Source of the DNA: Corydoras sp. C115
Lineage: Eukaryota; Chordata; Actinopteri; Siluriformes; Callichthyidae
Length of the DNA: 64,000 nt
NCBI GenBank assembly: GCA_019802505.1
Contig: JAFMOC010000389.1
Span: 72,501 to 136,500 of the forward strand
Direction of reading: 5' to 3'
Shown: positions 37,801 to 50,186 of the stretch, piece after piece
Layout: the number at the start of each line of letters is the position of its first letter
How positions within the stretch are numbered: the first letter of the stretch is position 1
Made by a program: the position numbers and the translations under genes
Notes under the pieces: model-generated
Database searches by the model: none
What the model was told of the DNA's origin: nothing
Seen by the model: only the letters and a program-made list of their open reading frames with translations

Positions 37801-39773
37801 GGTTCGAATGTTTTTTTTGGGCTGAATTGGCATGGGTTGCTATGGGACTCACTCTTGGTTGCTGTGTTTTTTTTATTTGTCGAAACGTCTCACTCTTGTT
37901 CCTGATTGTTATGAGTCTCACTCTGGTGTGTAAGTGCCGGTCTGGCTTTCTTTTGGCTGGCAGGACATTACAGTGCTGTGTGGAAGCGAGCGCCGGGTCG
38001 CGGCAGACGCAAAAACATTTTTAATAAGAGTGAACTGTTTGCTTAAATAAAACTGATGAAGTGAACTACATTCAATTATCATCTGGTTCCAAACCACATC
38101 GCCGCTCAGAGCTGAGCACAGACAGAGCCATACACACAGACAGAGCCATACACACACACCGAGCCGTACACACACACACACCGAGCCGTACACACACACA
38201 CCGAAAGAACGAGGTGAACCGAAAAAAGCAGAGCGACACGTGAAGAGGAAAAACCATAATGACTGGAAAGTCACATAATACAGAAGGAATGTTAAATGAA
38301 TAAGTTCCATCCAAACAAAATGGAAACAGAAAGGTCAACACACGAGCCATGGCCCTGCCCACTGACCATCAGACTGCAGGTAACCGCGGTCATATTCATT
38401 ATTGATGAGACCTCCACCTGTCACTCATTCATTTAAACCTTCTATAATACTCAGATTTGAGGGATTGGTTTGTTGCACGTGGTTCAGATTCAGACTCAGT
38501 GACCTGCTCCGGCTCCCCGTCTTCCCCTGAACCACAGAGCATTATGGGATGCAATTCATGATGCAGTTAATGATCTTAATTTTTCCCCAAAACAGTGGAA
38601 GTCGTTAGGACATAATGATTAAGACCCTGTGAGGGTGTGGTTGCTCGGTGCTGTCAAAACCTTAAAGGTTTGCCTGTGTGAGCGAGGCCCTTCTATGCTC
38701 CCTCTTTGCTCCAGGGGGCAGTATCACCGCTGACCCTGTCCTCTGACCCTAAACATCAAGCTGGATAAACCTCTAAACATCAAGTGGATAAAAGCTGTCC
38801 AATGTATGAAGCTTTATTTCCATTTTACCTCCTGGATCCAGGGTTCGAACTGAAGACTTCACGCTGAGATCATATTTATTTAACCTGCTGTTATTATTTT
38901 CAGATTCTTCTCCTGTAATCACCCGAAAGTGTGAATATACATCTGACTTTAACTCACAGAGGCAGACCGTATGTTCCAGCACAGCTTTATTACTGCGGAG
39001 AAGCTGGACCTGATAAGCTAAATACAGAGCGTCCTCATTCCGGAGGTGGAGAACCACCATAATAAGTAGTGAGGATTCTGAAATCTGCTCAGAAGAGCTA
39101 AACTTGTGTCTGCTGGTGATTTTACATCGTTCTGTTATGAAGACATGAAGTGGAAACCTTCACACTGTCAGGCTTAAAAAAAAGAGAAGCTCACAGTGAG
39201 AATCCAGTGATGGCAGAAAACAAGACATTTGTTCCTCATCAGTCTCGAATATCAGGGAAATACCCGGTGGGATGGCACATCTGTACAGAACCATTAGCGC
39301 AGACGAGGACGTGAACTCACAGCTGGGTTACAGTTCTGGATGTTTCGGTTCGGAGCTTTAACGATCATTAAAATGAAGAGTTTAATTCAGTGATCTGTAA
39401 ATTAATGAGTTCCCGTCAGCATCAACTAAATGTGAAGGGTTAGTCTCCAAATGAAGGAATAACCGTCTGGGTCGTTCTGCTCCTTAAATCTGATTCGCTG
39501 AACCGCTCGGTCAGCCGTGACATCATTATCAATAACACACCCCTCTGAGCTTCACATTGGTATCAGGGTGTGATATACAATACATTATTTTAAATCATAA
39601 AGTCTGATTAATATAAACAGATCAGCACTAAACCGGTTACACTGTTTATAAACTGTCTTCTGGAATTTGGCTACTAGATGGCAGTGTTTGTTTGTTAGAA
39701 AAAACGGAATCCTGTTACTCAGTGGTCAGCGTTCACTTTAAAAACCGGACTAGATTACATCGCGGAAGATCAG

Positions 39774-39830
<57 letters not shown>

Positions 39831-40515
39831 TTGTTTTTAATAAACACATTTATAAATCAAAGCTTGTTTTTTTTATTATAGTGTGTTTGTAAGTGTTTTA
39901 TTAAAGCGATCAGACTCTCGAGGTTGTGCTTTATTGTGAATAAATCACGTGAAGAGGTGCCGCTGTTCTCCACTACACGTCGGGACTCATAACACCTCTT
40001 TATGGGGTTTAATTAGACTGAGGCCACGCCCTCTCATATCTCATGGCTTTATTATTACCGCCTACAATGATTCCTGCCACAAGGACCAATAGGAATGTTG
40101 TGTTGTCCTGCCTTTTGGCATCAGAGTGCTGGGAAAGGCTCCAGGCCCCTCTGTGACCCGACTCAGTGAAATGAATGACATTTGATCGCTCAGTCTGAAG
40201 ATTCCATAACTTTTGTAAAAGGTTCTTCATGAACTGAAGCCACCCTCACTGCTGGAGCTCAGATGGGCGTGGTGGTCGGGCGCCCGCATAGTTTTGGTTG
40301 AATATCATTCCTGAAGTTTCTTTAAACACATTTACACACAGAGCGGTTTAACAAACCACCGGGAGATTCAGGTTTAAAGCAGGAGAACAGCCAAGGTTCC
40401 CAAACTCACCCTGAAAGGAGAGGAAGACTCTGGGCTGCGGTGGAGAGACAGAACTGACGACGGAGACGAAGAGGAGGACGAGCAACGGACCCTGCATCCC
40501 CGAGGACACCGCCAT
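19731..40515 (-). CDS. sema3c: Semaphorin-3C, complete, 17 coding exons
   Basis: Secreted class-3 semaphorin, a guidance ligand for neuropilin/plexin receptors in axon and cardiovascular patterning. Exons in transcript order: 40515-40410, 31910-31750, 30714-30652, 25817-25698, 25276-25186, 24827-24708, 24352-24210, 24105-23991, 23364-23295, 22836-22692, 22602-22380, 21930-21842, 21689-21648, 21430-21273, 21187-21120, 20782-20652, 20132-19731. They sum to 2247 nt, 748 residues (human 751). Features in order: signal peptide (MQGPLLVLLFVSVVSS), sema domain about 45-495, PSI domain (CADCCLARDPYCAWDG) near 520-540, furin-type RRSRR at about 549-553, Ig domain, and a basic tail with RSRR. I took the Met at 40515; in-frame Mets at 40545 and in MQGPLL are alternatives. 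Intron 1 is 8.5 kb and intron 3 holds a giant minisatellite. Possible ATTAAA poly(A) signal near 19050 on the minus strand. Confidence 0.96.
20530..20632. repeat. 24-bp repeat (about four copies) just downstream of sema3c exon 16
   Basis: Units GTTCTCAGTGTGTGTTTC followed by AGTTTG or TGTTTG, starting about 20 bases into intron 16 (sense). In the frame of exon 16 the repeat stays open and would read as a KHTLRTKL-type 8-residue repeat. Confidence 0.88.
21648..21689 (-). other. sema3c: 42-nt microexon (exon 13) of sema3c
   Basis: Too short to find by ORF length. Between acceptor AG (21691-21690) and donor GT (21647-21646) it encodes KPSAVTHLKISSKK. The human equivalent ends TTMKISSKK and is also 14 residues long. 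It joins VFK to QQLYVSS in frame at the end of the sema domain. Confidence 0.92.
22861..23285. repeat. GA-rich (GAGACAGAGA)n purine tract in sema3c intron 9
   Basis: About 420 bases of almost pure GAGA/GACAGA. It ends about 10 bases from the exon 9 donor, so on the sema3c sense strand it is a long pyrimidine tract right after exon 9. Confidence 0.95.
23371..23454. repeat. (CA)42 tract abutting the exon 9 acceptor of sema3c
   Basis: About 84 bases of CA on plus, TG on the sema3c sense strand, leading straight into TTACAG before exon 9. Confidence 0.95.
23455..23955. repeat. 21-bp minisatellite in sema3c intron 8
   Basis: About 23 units of AATGCAGATGTTTTGG plus a T-rich end of variable length (T3 to T9). 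Lies between the (CA)n tract and exon 8 at 23991. Confidence 0.93.
25863..30455. repeat. Giant 16-bp minisatellite (about 287 units) in sema3c intron 3
   Basis: Unbroken head-to-tail array of TGTGCGACCACCTCCC (plus strand). Main variants replace CTCCC by CTTTA, GTGCG by GGGCG or GTGCA, and ACCACC by ACCAAC. Variants recur in linked blocks, for example ATGTGCAACCAACTCCC and GCAACCACCTTTATGGGCG, a sign of higher-order duplication. Rare one-base breaks occur at 29471, 29640, 30109 and 30262. It fills nearly all of the intron between exons 4 and 3 (25818-30651). Because 16 is not a multiple of 3, long stop-free frames arise on both strands; they are not genes. Confidence 0.97.
30583..30639. repeat. 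(CA)n next to the donor of sema3c exon 3
   Basis: About 56 bases of CA, starting 12 bases beyond the exon 3 donor (TG on the sense strand). Confidence 0.93.
30850..31186 (+). mobile_element. SINE family A in sema3c intron 2
   Basis: Target-site duplication TTCATCTCAGA at 30839-30849 and 31187-31197. Opposite orientation to sema3c. Confidence 0.93.
31955..32300 (+). mobile_element. Degraded SINE fragments of a related family
   Basis: GTTTGCATGTTCTCCTCATG at the start, GGGATAGGC and ATGAATGGATG ends twice; resembles V-SINE tails. Lies just upstream of sema3c exon 2 in intron 1. Confidence 0.5.
33610..33957 (+). mobile_element. SINE family A in sema3c intron 1
   Basis: Full length with B box; flanks carry near-identical ATATTCATT/ATATCATT. 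Confidence 0.92.
34719..34802. repeat. (CA)42 microsatellite in sema3c intron 1
   Basis: Pure CA tract about 84 bases long. Confidence 0.95.
36062..36348 (+). mobile_element. SINE family A, diverged and internally deleted
   Basis: Recognisable throughout, but lacks about 60 bases around the TCCGGGTTCTCC block. ATAATTCA repeats on both flanks. Confidence 0.85.
39774..39832. repeat. (ATT)n microsatellite in sema3c intron 1
   Basis: About 19 perfect TTA units. Confidence 0.95.
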
Positions 40516-41436
40516 GACCTCTGACCTGCAAACATTTACAATCATCAGAATTAGAATGACGGCATCGGGGTGTGCGTATGTACGTCCGACGGTGTGATGT
40601 CATCGCTGTGCCGATGTCGGGTGGGTGAACGGTACGGATGTGATGTCATGCGGGTTCTGTGCGATTGCTGAGAACCGGTCCATCTTCATTTTAACGTTAT
40701 GGTGAAACAGAACCAATCAGACGACGGTTCCCCCTAACGAAGCGGACGCTCAGCTTCCCGCGGGGGAGTCGTTCTGAACGCTTTTGGCTGGAAAACGCCT
40801 GGTTCCGTGCCAGAATGACGATATTTAAAGCGTCTCCTCACAACGGGGCTTTGTGTGTCGCACATACGGAGACGTTCCTCACAAACAGGCCTCATGCAAA
40901 ATGTATAAGATATTCACTTCCTCTGAAGAAAAGCTATTAAAATCACATCTCCCAGAGAGTTTCCTCTGCCTTCACGCCATTACAGAACAGTGGAACCTCA
41001 ATAATACATGACCACCAGGCTGCTCCGCGGTGCTCGGGCGGAACCGAGCACCTGACCGTTATAAATGTGGGACGGAAGCGTAGAGGACCTTCCACCTCAT
41101 GGATTATACACGAGGAATGTAAAAGTTTCACACAGACTCTTCGAGCTTTACAAAGTTTACGCAGTTGGAATAAAATGGAAAACGTTTTTTCACTGATCTG
41201 CAGCTGAGACCGAAAAACTGATTTCCACCCTCACTGCAGCATCTGGACAGCTGTGGTCCCTCAGTCCCTCAGCGGTCCCTCAGTGGTCCCTCGGGGCTCC
41301 TGCGATGGTCTTATTTAATTAAGGATTTGTTTAGGAATCACTTATAAAACCATTTAAATGCAGTCAGTAATCGTCCAACCAATTCATATGACCTGTTATA
41401 TCAAGTAGGTGATCTAATAAAGTGGCCAGTGTGTAT

Positions 41437-41480
<44 letters not shown>

Positions 41481-41610
41481 CTGCTCTAGCTATCAGTGGT
41501 GGGGCAGTATGACCTTCAGTTAACTGATCATTCATCTTCTTCTTCTCCTGGCAGATCCCATGAGGGGTCACCACCGCACGACAACCTGCATACTCAATTC
41601 AATTCTCTCT

Positions 41611-41663
<53 letters not shown>

Positions 41664-42469
41664 TCCAGGTGAGATCCATTAACTCACCCGCTTTGCTCCT
41701 AGGCTCCGCCCCTTTTCCACACAGCTTCGTGTCACATCATCATCATTTATAATGGACCATCAAACAGAAGAACCAAACCAGGAGCTCGTTACTCTTAATG
41801 AACCCGCTGCTGATATTTAATCATCTGAACGTGAGGCCGATGATCACGCAGCCATTTTACGTGACTTTCACGTGAAGGATTTGATTCTGATCTACAGACA
41901 GGTTCCGAACAGAACCTCAGCAGAACCTCAGCAGAACTCAGTGGATGTGGAGGAGAGGAGGTTTCATTCGGCGCCTGACGCTCGGGATGATATATAATCT
42001 ATACGCGGTATGATCGTGGAAGCTGAAGACTCCAAACGTTAACCTTCAGCTCATTACAACACGCAGAAGAACCATCAGAACCATCAGAACGTGAGACAGG
42101 TCCAACAAGACCACAGAGCTGGACAGCGCTCATCCCGAAGCCTGCGCCATCAGCAGCCTGCGGCTGGAAAAAGAGGCTCAGCCACCGAAGCAGATTTATC
42201 ATGTGTGTGTTTTAACTCCTACAGAGACACGGTGATGAAGACGATGATGAAGACGATGATGAAGATGATGATGAAGATGATGATGATGGTCACTACACAC
42301 AGGACTCAAAAGTGTGATGATCAGAGCATCAAAAGTGTGTGGACACTGAACCATCACACCTTTACCAATGACATGTGCTTTCATCCATCATTTAAAGACA
42401 TTTGGACATTTTGAAGACACTTTGTTTCCAAAGCAAATCACAAGTAACTGAACAGAGGGTTGATACAGC

Positions 42470-42592
42470 GCCCCCTGGAGCAATGGAGGTCTTGCTCAAG
42501 GAGCCACATTGGTAACTTCAGTGGACCTGGAATTTGAACCCACAACCTTCAGATTCACAGCTCAACACGCTAACCACAGAGCTACCACACCC
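42470..42592 (-). mobile_element. SINE family B, tail missing
   Basis: Same head and body as the copy at 55.1 kb (TGGTAACTTCAGTGGACCTG, GAACCCACAACCTTCAGATT), without the L2-type tail. Confidence 0.85.
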
Positions 42593-42778
42593 ATCACCCA
42601 CCCACCCATCATCCAATCATCATCCACCATCATCTATCCATCATCCAATCATCATCCACCATCATCCATCCGTCATCCAATCATCATCCAATCACGATCC
42701 AACTATCCACTATCTGTCATATATCCATTTATTAATCCAACCAGTTAAATACAGTGTACACACCATCATTTATGCCTA

Positions 42779-42928
<150 letters not shown>

Positions 42929-43837
42929 GAAGTGATTAATATTAAAACCTCACTTTTATTACTGTGGGCTGAGCAGCTCAGTAATTTATAAGTGTTATAA
43001 ACTCTGAAACTCTCTCTCCTCTCTCTCTCTCTCTGAATCTGTCTCTCATTCCTTTATACTGTCTCTCCTCCCTGTCTCTCCTCCCTGTCTCTCCTCCCTG
43101 TCTCTCATTCCTTTACTCTGTCTCTCTCCTGTTCTCCATCTTTATCCTCAGACAGTGTTCTCCTCCTGTCCTGCAGATGATTGCTCTGTTATCCTGATTA
43201 TTGCACAGATCCATCCGCAGTATAAACATCTGAGGGTGGGGAGTGGACTGGGGGCAGATTCTAACCCACATGCCCCTCCAGAAGTCATGATGCCAACTAA
43301 CAGCTCACTTCTTCTGCACGCACCCCCCCCCCACCTCCGTGATGAGCAGTTGTTGCTGATATTGATAGAGGAGCGAGCGTGCCACACCCCCCCCTCTCTC
43401 TGTAAACACTGCCATTTTGCTCCTCCTATCAGTTTACCGCCACAGTGTTATCACCTTTAAAATGTTTAAAGGGTAAGTTGTATTGGATTTAAAGAGAAGT
43501 CAAACAAGCTTTACAGACGACCCGACCCCAGGTCAGCGGCAGAACCGTTCCAGTGTACAGAACCGTCGGGAGCGCGGTGTGGGTCCGTCTTCAGGTCGCA
43601 GAATAAAGTATAAAGCTCCGTCTGCAGCAACAACAACCACAACCACACGGACATCGACGCCGAGGAACCCGGACACCGTAAACACCGGAACCGGGAAACC
43701 AAGACCAAGAGTCTGAGAACAAACTATGAACTCATACGTCCATTCTGATTACACGTCACGTTCTCTGAGGATTCAGAGCTGATTTATCAGATCAATTTAA
43801 AACAGTATGGATCCTCACCGTCGCTGAGCTTTCACAC

Positions 43838-44070
43838 CAAAGAGACAAAAGTATGAGGACACCTTCACGTTACACCCTCAGCTGGAATGGATTTTAGAAC
43901 AGCGTTCTCTTTTAAAACGGCTTCTGCAGTCTGTCTGCGGGATTTCTGAGATCAGACTCTCAGTTCTAGTTCATCCCAAAGGTCTGCTCATGCTGGAACA
44001 AAACAGGGACTTCCCCAAACTGTTCCTACATTCTCCAAAATGGAGATTAATAGGAATGAGAATAAAAAAA
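43838..44070. repeat. Dispersed teleost repeat, longer copy
   Basis: Starts ACAAAAGTATGAGGACACC and includes GACTTCCCCAAACTGTTCC; same family as the fragment at 12.6 kb. Related starts lie at 17900 and 24530. Confidence 0.5.
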
Positions 44071-44547
44071 TCTTATTCTTAAAATAACATTTAAAAGTTT
44101 GAGGAAAGCCTTCAGTGCTCAACCTTCATATAAATCAATGTCCACAGTGAGCTGGGCGTTATTAAAGACAAGTCTCTGTGTCCTGATCCAACATCTCAAC
44201 GGATAAAGATCTGAAGAGAAGAACCGAAGCACACGGCGTCCGGACTGATAAATATAGGCGCCTCCAGAGCGTGAGCTGCTCCGTCCTCCTCAGGGACTCT
44301 GCACCTGTTAGTCCAGAGATTTCCCTCCCACACTCCGATAAACACTTATACACACACACACACTCACACACACACACACACACTCACCCACACACCCACA
44401 CACACACACAACGCTTACCTTCAAACTATCTCAGCTATCAGATCCAGGTCCAGCTGCGTCCTGAGTCTTAATTCCTCTTAAGGACTGTCAGTGAGTAACG
44501 TCCATACAGTGAGAGGACTGAGACAGTGAGCACGAGGAGTTCAATTC

Positions 44548-44551
<4 letters not shown>

Positions 44552-44625
<74 letters not shown>
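44552..44625. repeat. (GA)n microsatellite facing a (CT)n tract
   Basis: Pure GA; a long (CT)n tract follows at 44706-44855, giving an inverted purine/pyrimidine arrangement about 80 bases apart that could form a hairpin. Confidence 0.92.
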
Positions 44626-44705
44626 AAACAGTAGGAGGACTGGTTTCCGATTTCACTTTCTCCACTTGAGTCTTGTGTCCACTTTTTCCTTTCCCTCCCT
44701 CCGTC

Positions 44706-44725
44706 TTCTCTCTCTCTCTTCTCTG

Positions 44726-44784
<59 letters not shown>

Positions 44785-44817
44785 CTCTCTCTCTCTCTCT
44801 CGCTTCACTCTCTCTGT

Positions 44818-44849
<32 letters not shown>

Positions 44850-44855
44850 CTCTTT
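44706..44855. repeat. (CT)n tract
   Basis: About 150 bases of CT with single interruptions; partner of the GA tract at 44552. Confidence 0.92.
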
Positions 44856-44929
44856 CATTCTAACGAGACAGCAGATGGATCACCCACTTTTTCCCATTCC
44901 AGGATCAGCCCTCTACCAAGGTCTTTCCC

Positions 44930-44932
<3 letters not shown>

Positions 44933-44980
<48 letters not shown>

Positions 44981-44986
44981 GTGTGG

Positions 44987-45020
<34 letters not shown>
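44933..45020. repeat. (TG)n microsatellite
   Basis: About 88 bases with one C and one T interruption. Confidence 0.93.
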
Positions 45021-45023
<3 letters not shown>

Positions 45024-45111
45024 CCAGCAGCTCTTCGTGACTCATTCATCCATCCTATAAAACCACTTCCACTCAGTAAGTAATGCTGTATTACAACTGC
45101 TGCATTTAGAC

Positions 45112-45412
45112 AAGAACCTCATCCACAGTGAGAACCTCATCCACAGTGAGAACCTCATCCACAGTGAGAACCTCATCCACAGTGAGAACCTTATCCACAG
45201 TGAGAACCTCATCCACAGTGAGAACCTCATCCACAGTGAGAACCTCGTACCTCATCCACAGTGAGAACCTCGTCCCTCATCCACAGTGAGAACCTCATCC
45301 ACAGTGAGAACCTCATTCCTCATCCACAGTGAGAACCTCATCCCTCATCCACAGTGAGAACCTCATCCACAGTGAGAACCTCATCCCTCATCCACAGTGA
45401 GAACCTCATGTT
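45112..45412. repeat. 18-bp tandem repeat
   Basis: About 16 units of CTCATCCACAGTGAGAAC, some with an inserted CTCATC or CTCGTC. No spacers of unique sequence. Confidence 0.93.
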
Positions 45413-45734
45413 CACAGACTGCTGTGGATCAGCTGGAACATACACACCTGACCCGTCTGATGATGGGAACCCTGTAGACTCGCGGTGCTCGTATGAATGG
45501 AGCGTATTGTTCTGGTGGCTGTGGACAGTTGGTTCCCCGTGTGGACTGATGTTCTGTAGATGGAGATCTCTGTGTGCCGTACACTCTGGGATCCTTGTTT
45601 TCTTTAAGCGTCTGTGATATACGACCTGCTGCGTACACACGTGTTCTTCTGTAACATTAGAACCCTCCATCTATCATTCTAGCAGCGCCACAACACCGGC
45701 ACGCACAGATACACAGCACCACACGGTCAACAAC

Positions 45735-45915
45735 ATCCTCAGACCTCAGAACTCAGACCTCAGAACTCAGACCTCAGAACTCAGAACTCAGAACTCAGAC
45801 CTCAGAACTCAGACCTCAGAACTCAGACCTCAGAACTCAGAACTCAGACCTCAGAACTCAGACCTCAGACCTCAGAACTCAGAACTCAGACCTCAGAACT
45901 CAGACCTCAGAACAG
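45735..45915. repeat. 9-bp tandem repeat
   Basis: Interleaved CTCAGAACT and CTCAGAC units, about 20 copies. Confidence 0.88.
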
Positions 45916-46281
45916 GTGGATGAAGAACATCCCTCTCTTCTCTTCAGGTTAACAGTTTGAACGGCGTTCTAATCTCTTAATTAAAACGCTGTCTGTTCCT
46001 TCAGGCTCTATTTTCAGAAGCCGTACTCTTCATCGCTGGAATTAAAATCATCTTCCTCTCCGATCTGATTAAGTCCAGACGCAGGAGACGGCAGGGTTTT
46101 TTATTTTCCGCACATGTGGAGGAGCTGAGTGACGGGGGACGATTAGCATTAAATCCAGAATGAATCCCAAACAGACGCCGAACCCGATCCGGACTGGAGG
46201 TGTGAAACGGGAACCCAGTTCGGCAGAGAACCGGAGAACACTGACCTCTGTACAGGCTTAGCTGAACTGCGATTAAGTCTC

Positions 46282-46323
<42 letters not shown>

Positions 46324-46667
46324 ATTAGAGGTTATGAAGGATATGAATAGAGACAAATCTGATACATAAACCCGGGTGCGGATCCGGTGACCGGGTCGCG
46401 TTAAGGTTACAGCGTGGTGTGTGTTAGAGATCAGGGTTTAATTAAGTCTGATTTAACTCTGGATTAAGATTATATTATTCAGAGCCTGGAGGACATGCTC
46501 TAATGTCGCAGTCCAGCGGAGAGCTTCATACCTGCACATCTGAGAGCCCCCGTGGGTGATATGGGTTTGGGGGGGGGGCAGTATGGGGCGTCTGGATGAA
46601 GAACACGGTGGTGTTTTCTCTTTTACTGCAGACGAGTTTACGAAGCTCTACAGACCAAACCCAACCG

Positions 46668-46712
<45 letters not shown>

Positions 46713-46790
46713 GGGGGGGGGGGACCTGCAGATATTTGATCAGCTCTACTTTATAACCACCACTAATGCTTTTGTTTCTACCTGGTGTGC

Positions 46791-46834
<44 letters not shown>

Positions 46835-46976
46835 TGCAAATGGGATTGTAGTGGTGATGGTGGTGGTGGGGGGGCAGTTCAGGGTGGCAGAGGGAAATAA
46901 TTAGCTTCGTTCTGACACATGGAGTGATTTACTGTTCGCCAGTGAATCTGTTGGAGCTGCCAGCCATAAGCCCATT

Positions 46977-46979
<3 letters not shown>

Positions 46980-47032
<53 letters not shown>
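46980..47032. repeat. (CA)n microsatellite
   Basis: Pure CA; others of 30 to 60 bases lie at 46670-46710, 46794-46833, 47187-47222, 41439-41480, 41614-41660 and 53792-53845. Confidence 0.93.
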
Positions 47033-47034
<2 letters not shown>

Positions 47035-47183
47035 GAGGAGGAGAGGATGCACAGAGATGCTACACACCACATGCTACAAATGATGATAAAACACTAATGT
47101 TCAGGATGTACAGACAGTAGATCTCACATCTCTCTAAAATGCTAATTAGTGTAAGAGTATGCTTTAAAATTTCTATTTTCCTC

Positions 47184-47225
<42 letters not shown>

Positions 47226-47606
47226 GCCCTTATTGTTCTAAAACCTGGAGGATAATTTTAAAAACCATGCTTCTCGTTGTTGCAGGATTCTTATATATTA
47301 TGTTTTATTTCAGATTAAAACTTTATTATTTAATCAGATTCATTATAATTAAAGTTAATACACTGCTGTGTGTTAGTTTCTGACTCCTGCAGTTATTTAC
47401 AGCATTAACAGAAATGACACTTCATTAAAGAAAGCGTCTCACAGCTCAATAAATCATTTCATTTAAGATCGATGGCCTCGTGGTCACGGCTCGCAGGTTC
47501 ATCACCAACATGACGTTAACGTTAAAACCGTGATACACATTCTACCAGTTTACAGTCAGTCTCAGAGAAAAGGACTGTTGGAGAGCCGTTGGTCAGTGAA
47601 GTATGG

Positions 47607-47641
<35 letters not shown>

Positions 47642-47810
47642 TGCCCATATGGATGTATCCAGATGTTTCATGTTAGTCACGCTGGTGTTATGTGACTCAT
47701 GTGGCTCACAGTTTATGATTTTCACACAAACAATCCACATCTGTCTCTGTGTGTACAGTCACTTCGTTCCTCATTACAGTAAAACTTAATCATTCAACTG
47801 ATCGAGTTTA

Positions 47811-48015
47811 TATCTTACTGTATTTAATATCTTACTGTATTTTAATATCTTACTGTATTTAATATCTTACTGTATATTAATATCTTACTGTATTTAATAT
47901 CTTACTGTATTTTAATATCTTACTGTATTTTAATATCTTACTGTATTTTAATATCTTACTGTATTTAATATCTTACTGTATATTAATATCTTACTGTATT
48001 TAATATCTTACTGAA
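47811..48015. repeat. 17-bp AT-rich tandem repeat
   Basis: About 12 units of TATCTTACTGTATTTAA, some with an extra T or TATTAA ending. Confidence 0.92.
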
Positions 48016-48622
48016 TTAAACTGTATGGTCTGTACGTACATCACAGTATACATAACTTCTTAATGTACTTTATATGTTTATATATTACAGTAGTATATAA
48101 CAGGATGTTTGCTGTATTACTTTAGTAAAGTTCATTATAATAAATATCACTCTTTTATTATATTTTATTTTATTGTATTTGACTGTTTTATATTATTTTA
48201 TTAGTTAAACTGCTTTAACGTGTTATTCCTGCAGCTCATTAGTGAGATCGGGACCCGTTGCAGTTCTCATTATCGCTCTGACATTAAATTTATGAGGTTG
48301 TTGCCTCTGGAGCATCTGGAGCACATGGTTAATGTATAATAGTATTATTATTATTATTATTATAACGTCACAGCGCTTCATCAACTAAACGTTCTGCCCT
48401 GAACCCAGATCAGCAGAAAGAGAATCGGCTGAGCTTTAAAAAGAACTTAAACAGAGTTTATTGTGATCTGAACGTCGAACGAGGTCCGTGATTCAGAGAG
48501 AACAGAACAACGTACAGAAAATCCACAAGGATGATTATTATGCAGTACAGGAACCGTATTGGAACCTTCAGGAACTGTTCCTCAGTTTCATGATTAGTTT
48601 TATTTTCTGAATGTAATGTAAT

Positions 48623-48990
48623 GGGGCGGCACGGTGGCTTAGTGGTTTAGTATGTTCTCCTCTCAGCAATAGGGATTCCCGGTTCGAATCCCAATCTGGG
48701 TGGAGTTACCATGTTCTTCTGCGTGCGTCTGTCTGCGTGGGTTACCTCCGGGTTCTCCGGTTTCCTCCCACAGTCCAAAAACATGGATCAAGTCAATTGA
48801 GTCCTCCAAATTGCCCCATATAGTGTGTATCTGAGTGAGTGAGTGTGTGTCCAGCGATAGATTGCCCCCTGTCCTGGGTGTATCTGCCCAGTGCCCGAAA
48901 CGTTCTCCCCTGGATGGGCATGGGGAACCCCCCCCCCCCGGACCCTAATAGAGGATAAAGTGGAAGATAATGGATGGATGAATAACGTAA
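48623..48990 (+). mobile_element. SINE family A
   Basis: Full length, ending GATAATGGATGGATG. Confidence 0.92.
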
Positions 48991-50186
48991 TGTATACAGA
49001 GCTTTACAAGTGTTATAAAAACTTTATGACATCACAATTCACTGATGAGGAATTTGAATCTGAATCCTGAATGTCCTCTGTAATTAGTGGAGGTCACATG
49101 ACTCGGCCGGACGATCGGAGGCTGTGGTTAATGCCACTTGCTTCTGAGTGACGGTGAACCTCTCCATTTTTAGCCGACGTGACCTCAGACTGACCTCTCA
49201 CCCCGCAGTTCATCTCATCATACATTCAGATATGCAGAGCAGCAGACTGTGAGGTCAGAGACCCGTGTCACTTCCTCTCTCACTCTGTGAAGTCTACCGC
49301 AGACTCACTCTGGATTTAAATCTCACAGGTTGGTTCTGTTGGGTTCAGGGTTCTGGTCTGACCCGAACAGTGGAGTCCTCATCTTCTGATCCAGGCAGGT
49401 TCTCTTCATGAGCTGCTGACCTTCTGAACCGTCTCTCAGGCCTCAGGTCTGTGAGCCTGGTGGGTGCCTGGTGTGGGGGGGGGGGTATCTCTCTGTTGGT
49501 GGCGCTGTGGGTCATTTCTGTGTACGGGGTCAGGAGAGGGGCCGGCTCCGCCGTGTGTCAGCGCCGTAACTGGAACGGTTTCTGATGTTGGACATCTCGC
49601 AGTACAACCGAGCTGACGGCCCACATCTGCACTCAATGAGGCTGCAGGACGCATACAGCGCCACCTCTGACCTTCAGGTGAAGCCTACACCGAGGTCAGG
49701 CTTCTGCTCACTGAAAACTGAAGACAAGCTCACCGATCCAAACGCTGGAATATCAGAATTTTCAGAATCAGAATGTTCACACATACAAGGACTTTGTATT
49801 TGGTTCATTGAATATGAAATATTAATCCATATTAATAAAATATTCATACATTTTAACGTTTATATTCAAGTCCTCTCACCTGAATCAGTTCAGTGAGGTC
49901 ATTTTCTCTGCTGTTTTAATAAAATCCAATAAAGCAGAGACTCAGTATGTCTTTCCAGTCCGCAGGAACATGGGCATCGTGCCGTTCCCATTAGAACGGC
50001 TGCAGAAGCGAGCCAGCTGTGCTGCAGGTTCCGCGATGCCAAGTGCGTTACTTCCTCGAGTCTGACACTTCCGTTCCAAACGTACTTTTTCCAACCCCGA
50101 ACTTTCCGCCGGTCCAAGCACCGGCTTCTCCACGAAAACCTGATCATATTAGAGAACATGTGATTTGAGTTGGACTGAAGGTTCTG

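Larger units (their letters stand above)
31911..40409 (-). other. sema3c: sema3c intron 1 (8.5 kb)
   Basis: Between exons 1 and 2. Contains family A SINEs at 33.6 and 36.1 kb, (CA)n at 34.7 kb, (ATT)n at 39.8 kb, a G20 run at 35442-35461 and a dispersed repeat at 32.95 kb. No additional exon recognised. Confidence 0.75.

Noticed and set aside
42091..42414. 107-codon frame with KTMMKMMMK repeats
   Set aside because: Translation of a GAT/GAA trinucleotide repeat.
49585..49896. 103-codon frame in the sema3c-kdm7a spacer
   Set aside because: Low complexity of signal, no recognisable protein and no exon neighbours.
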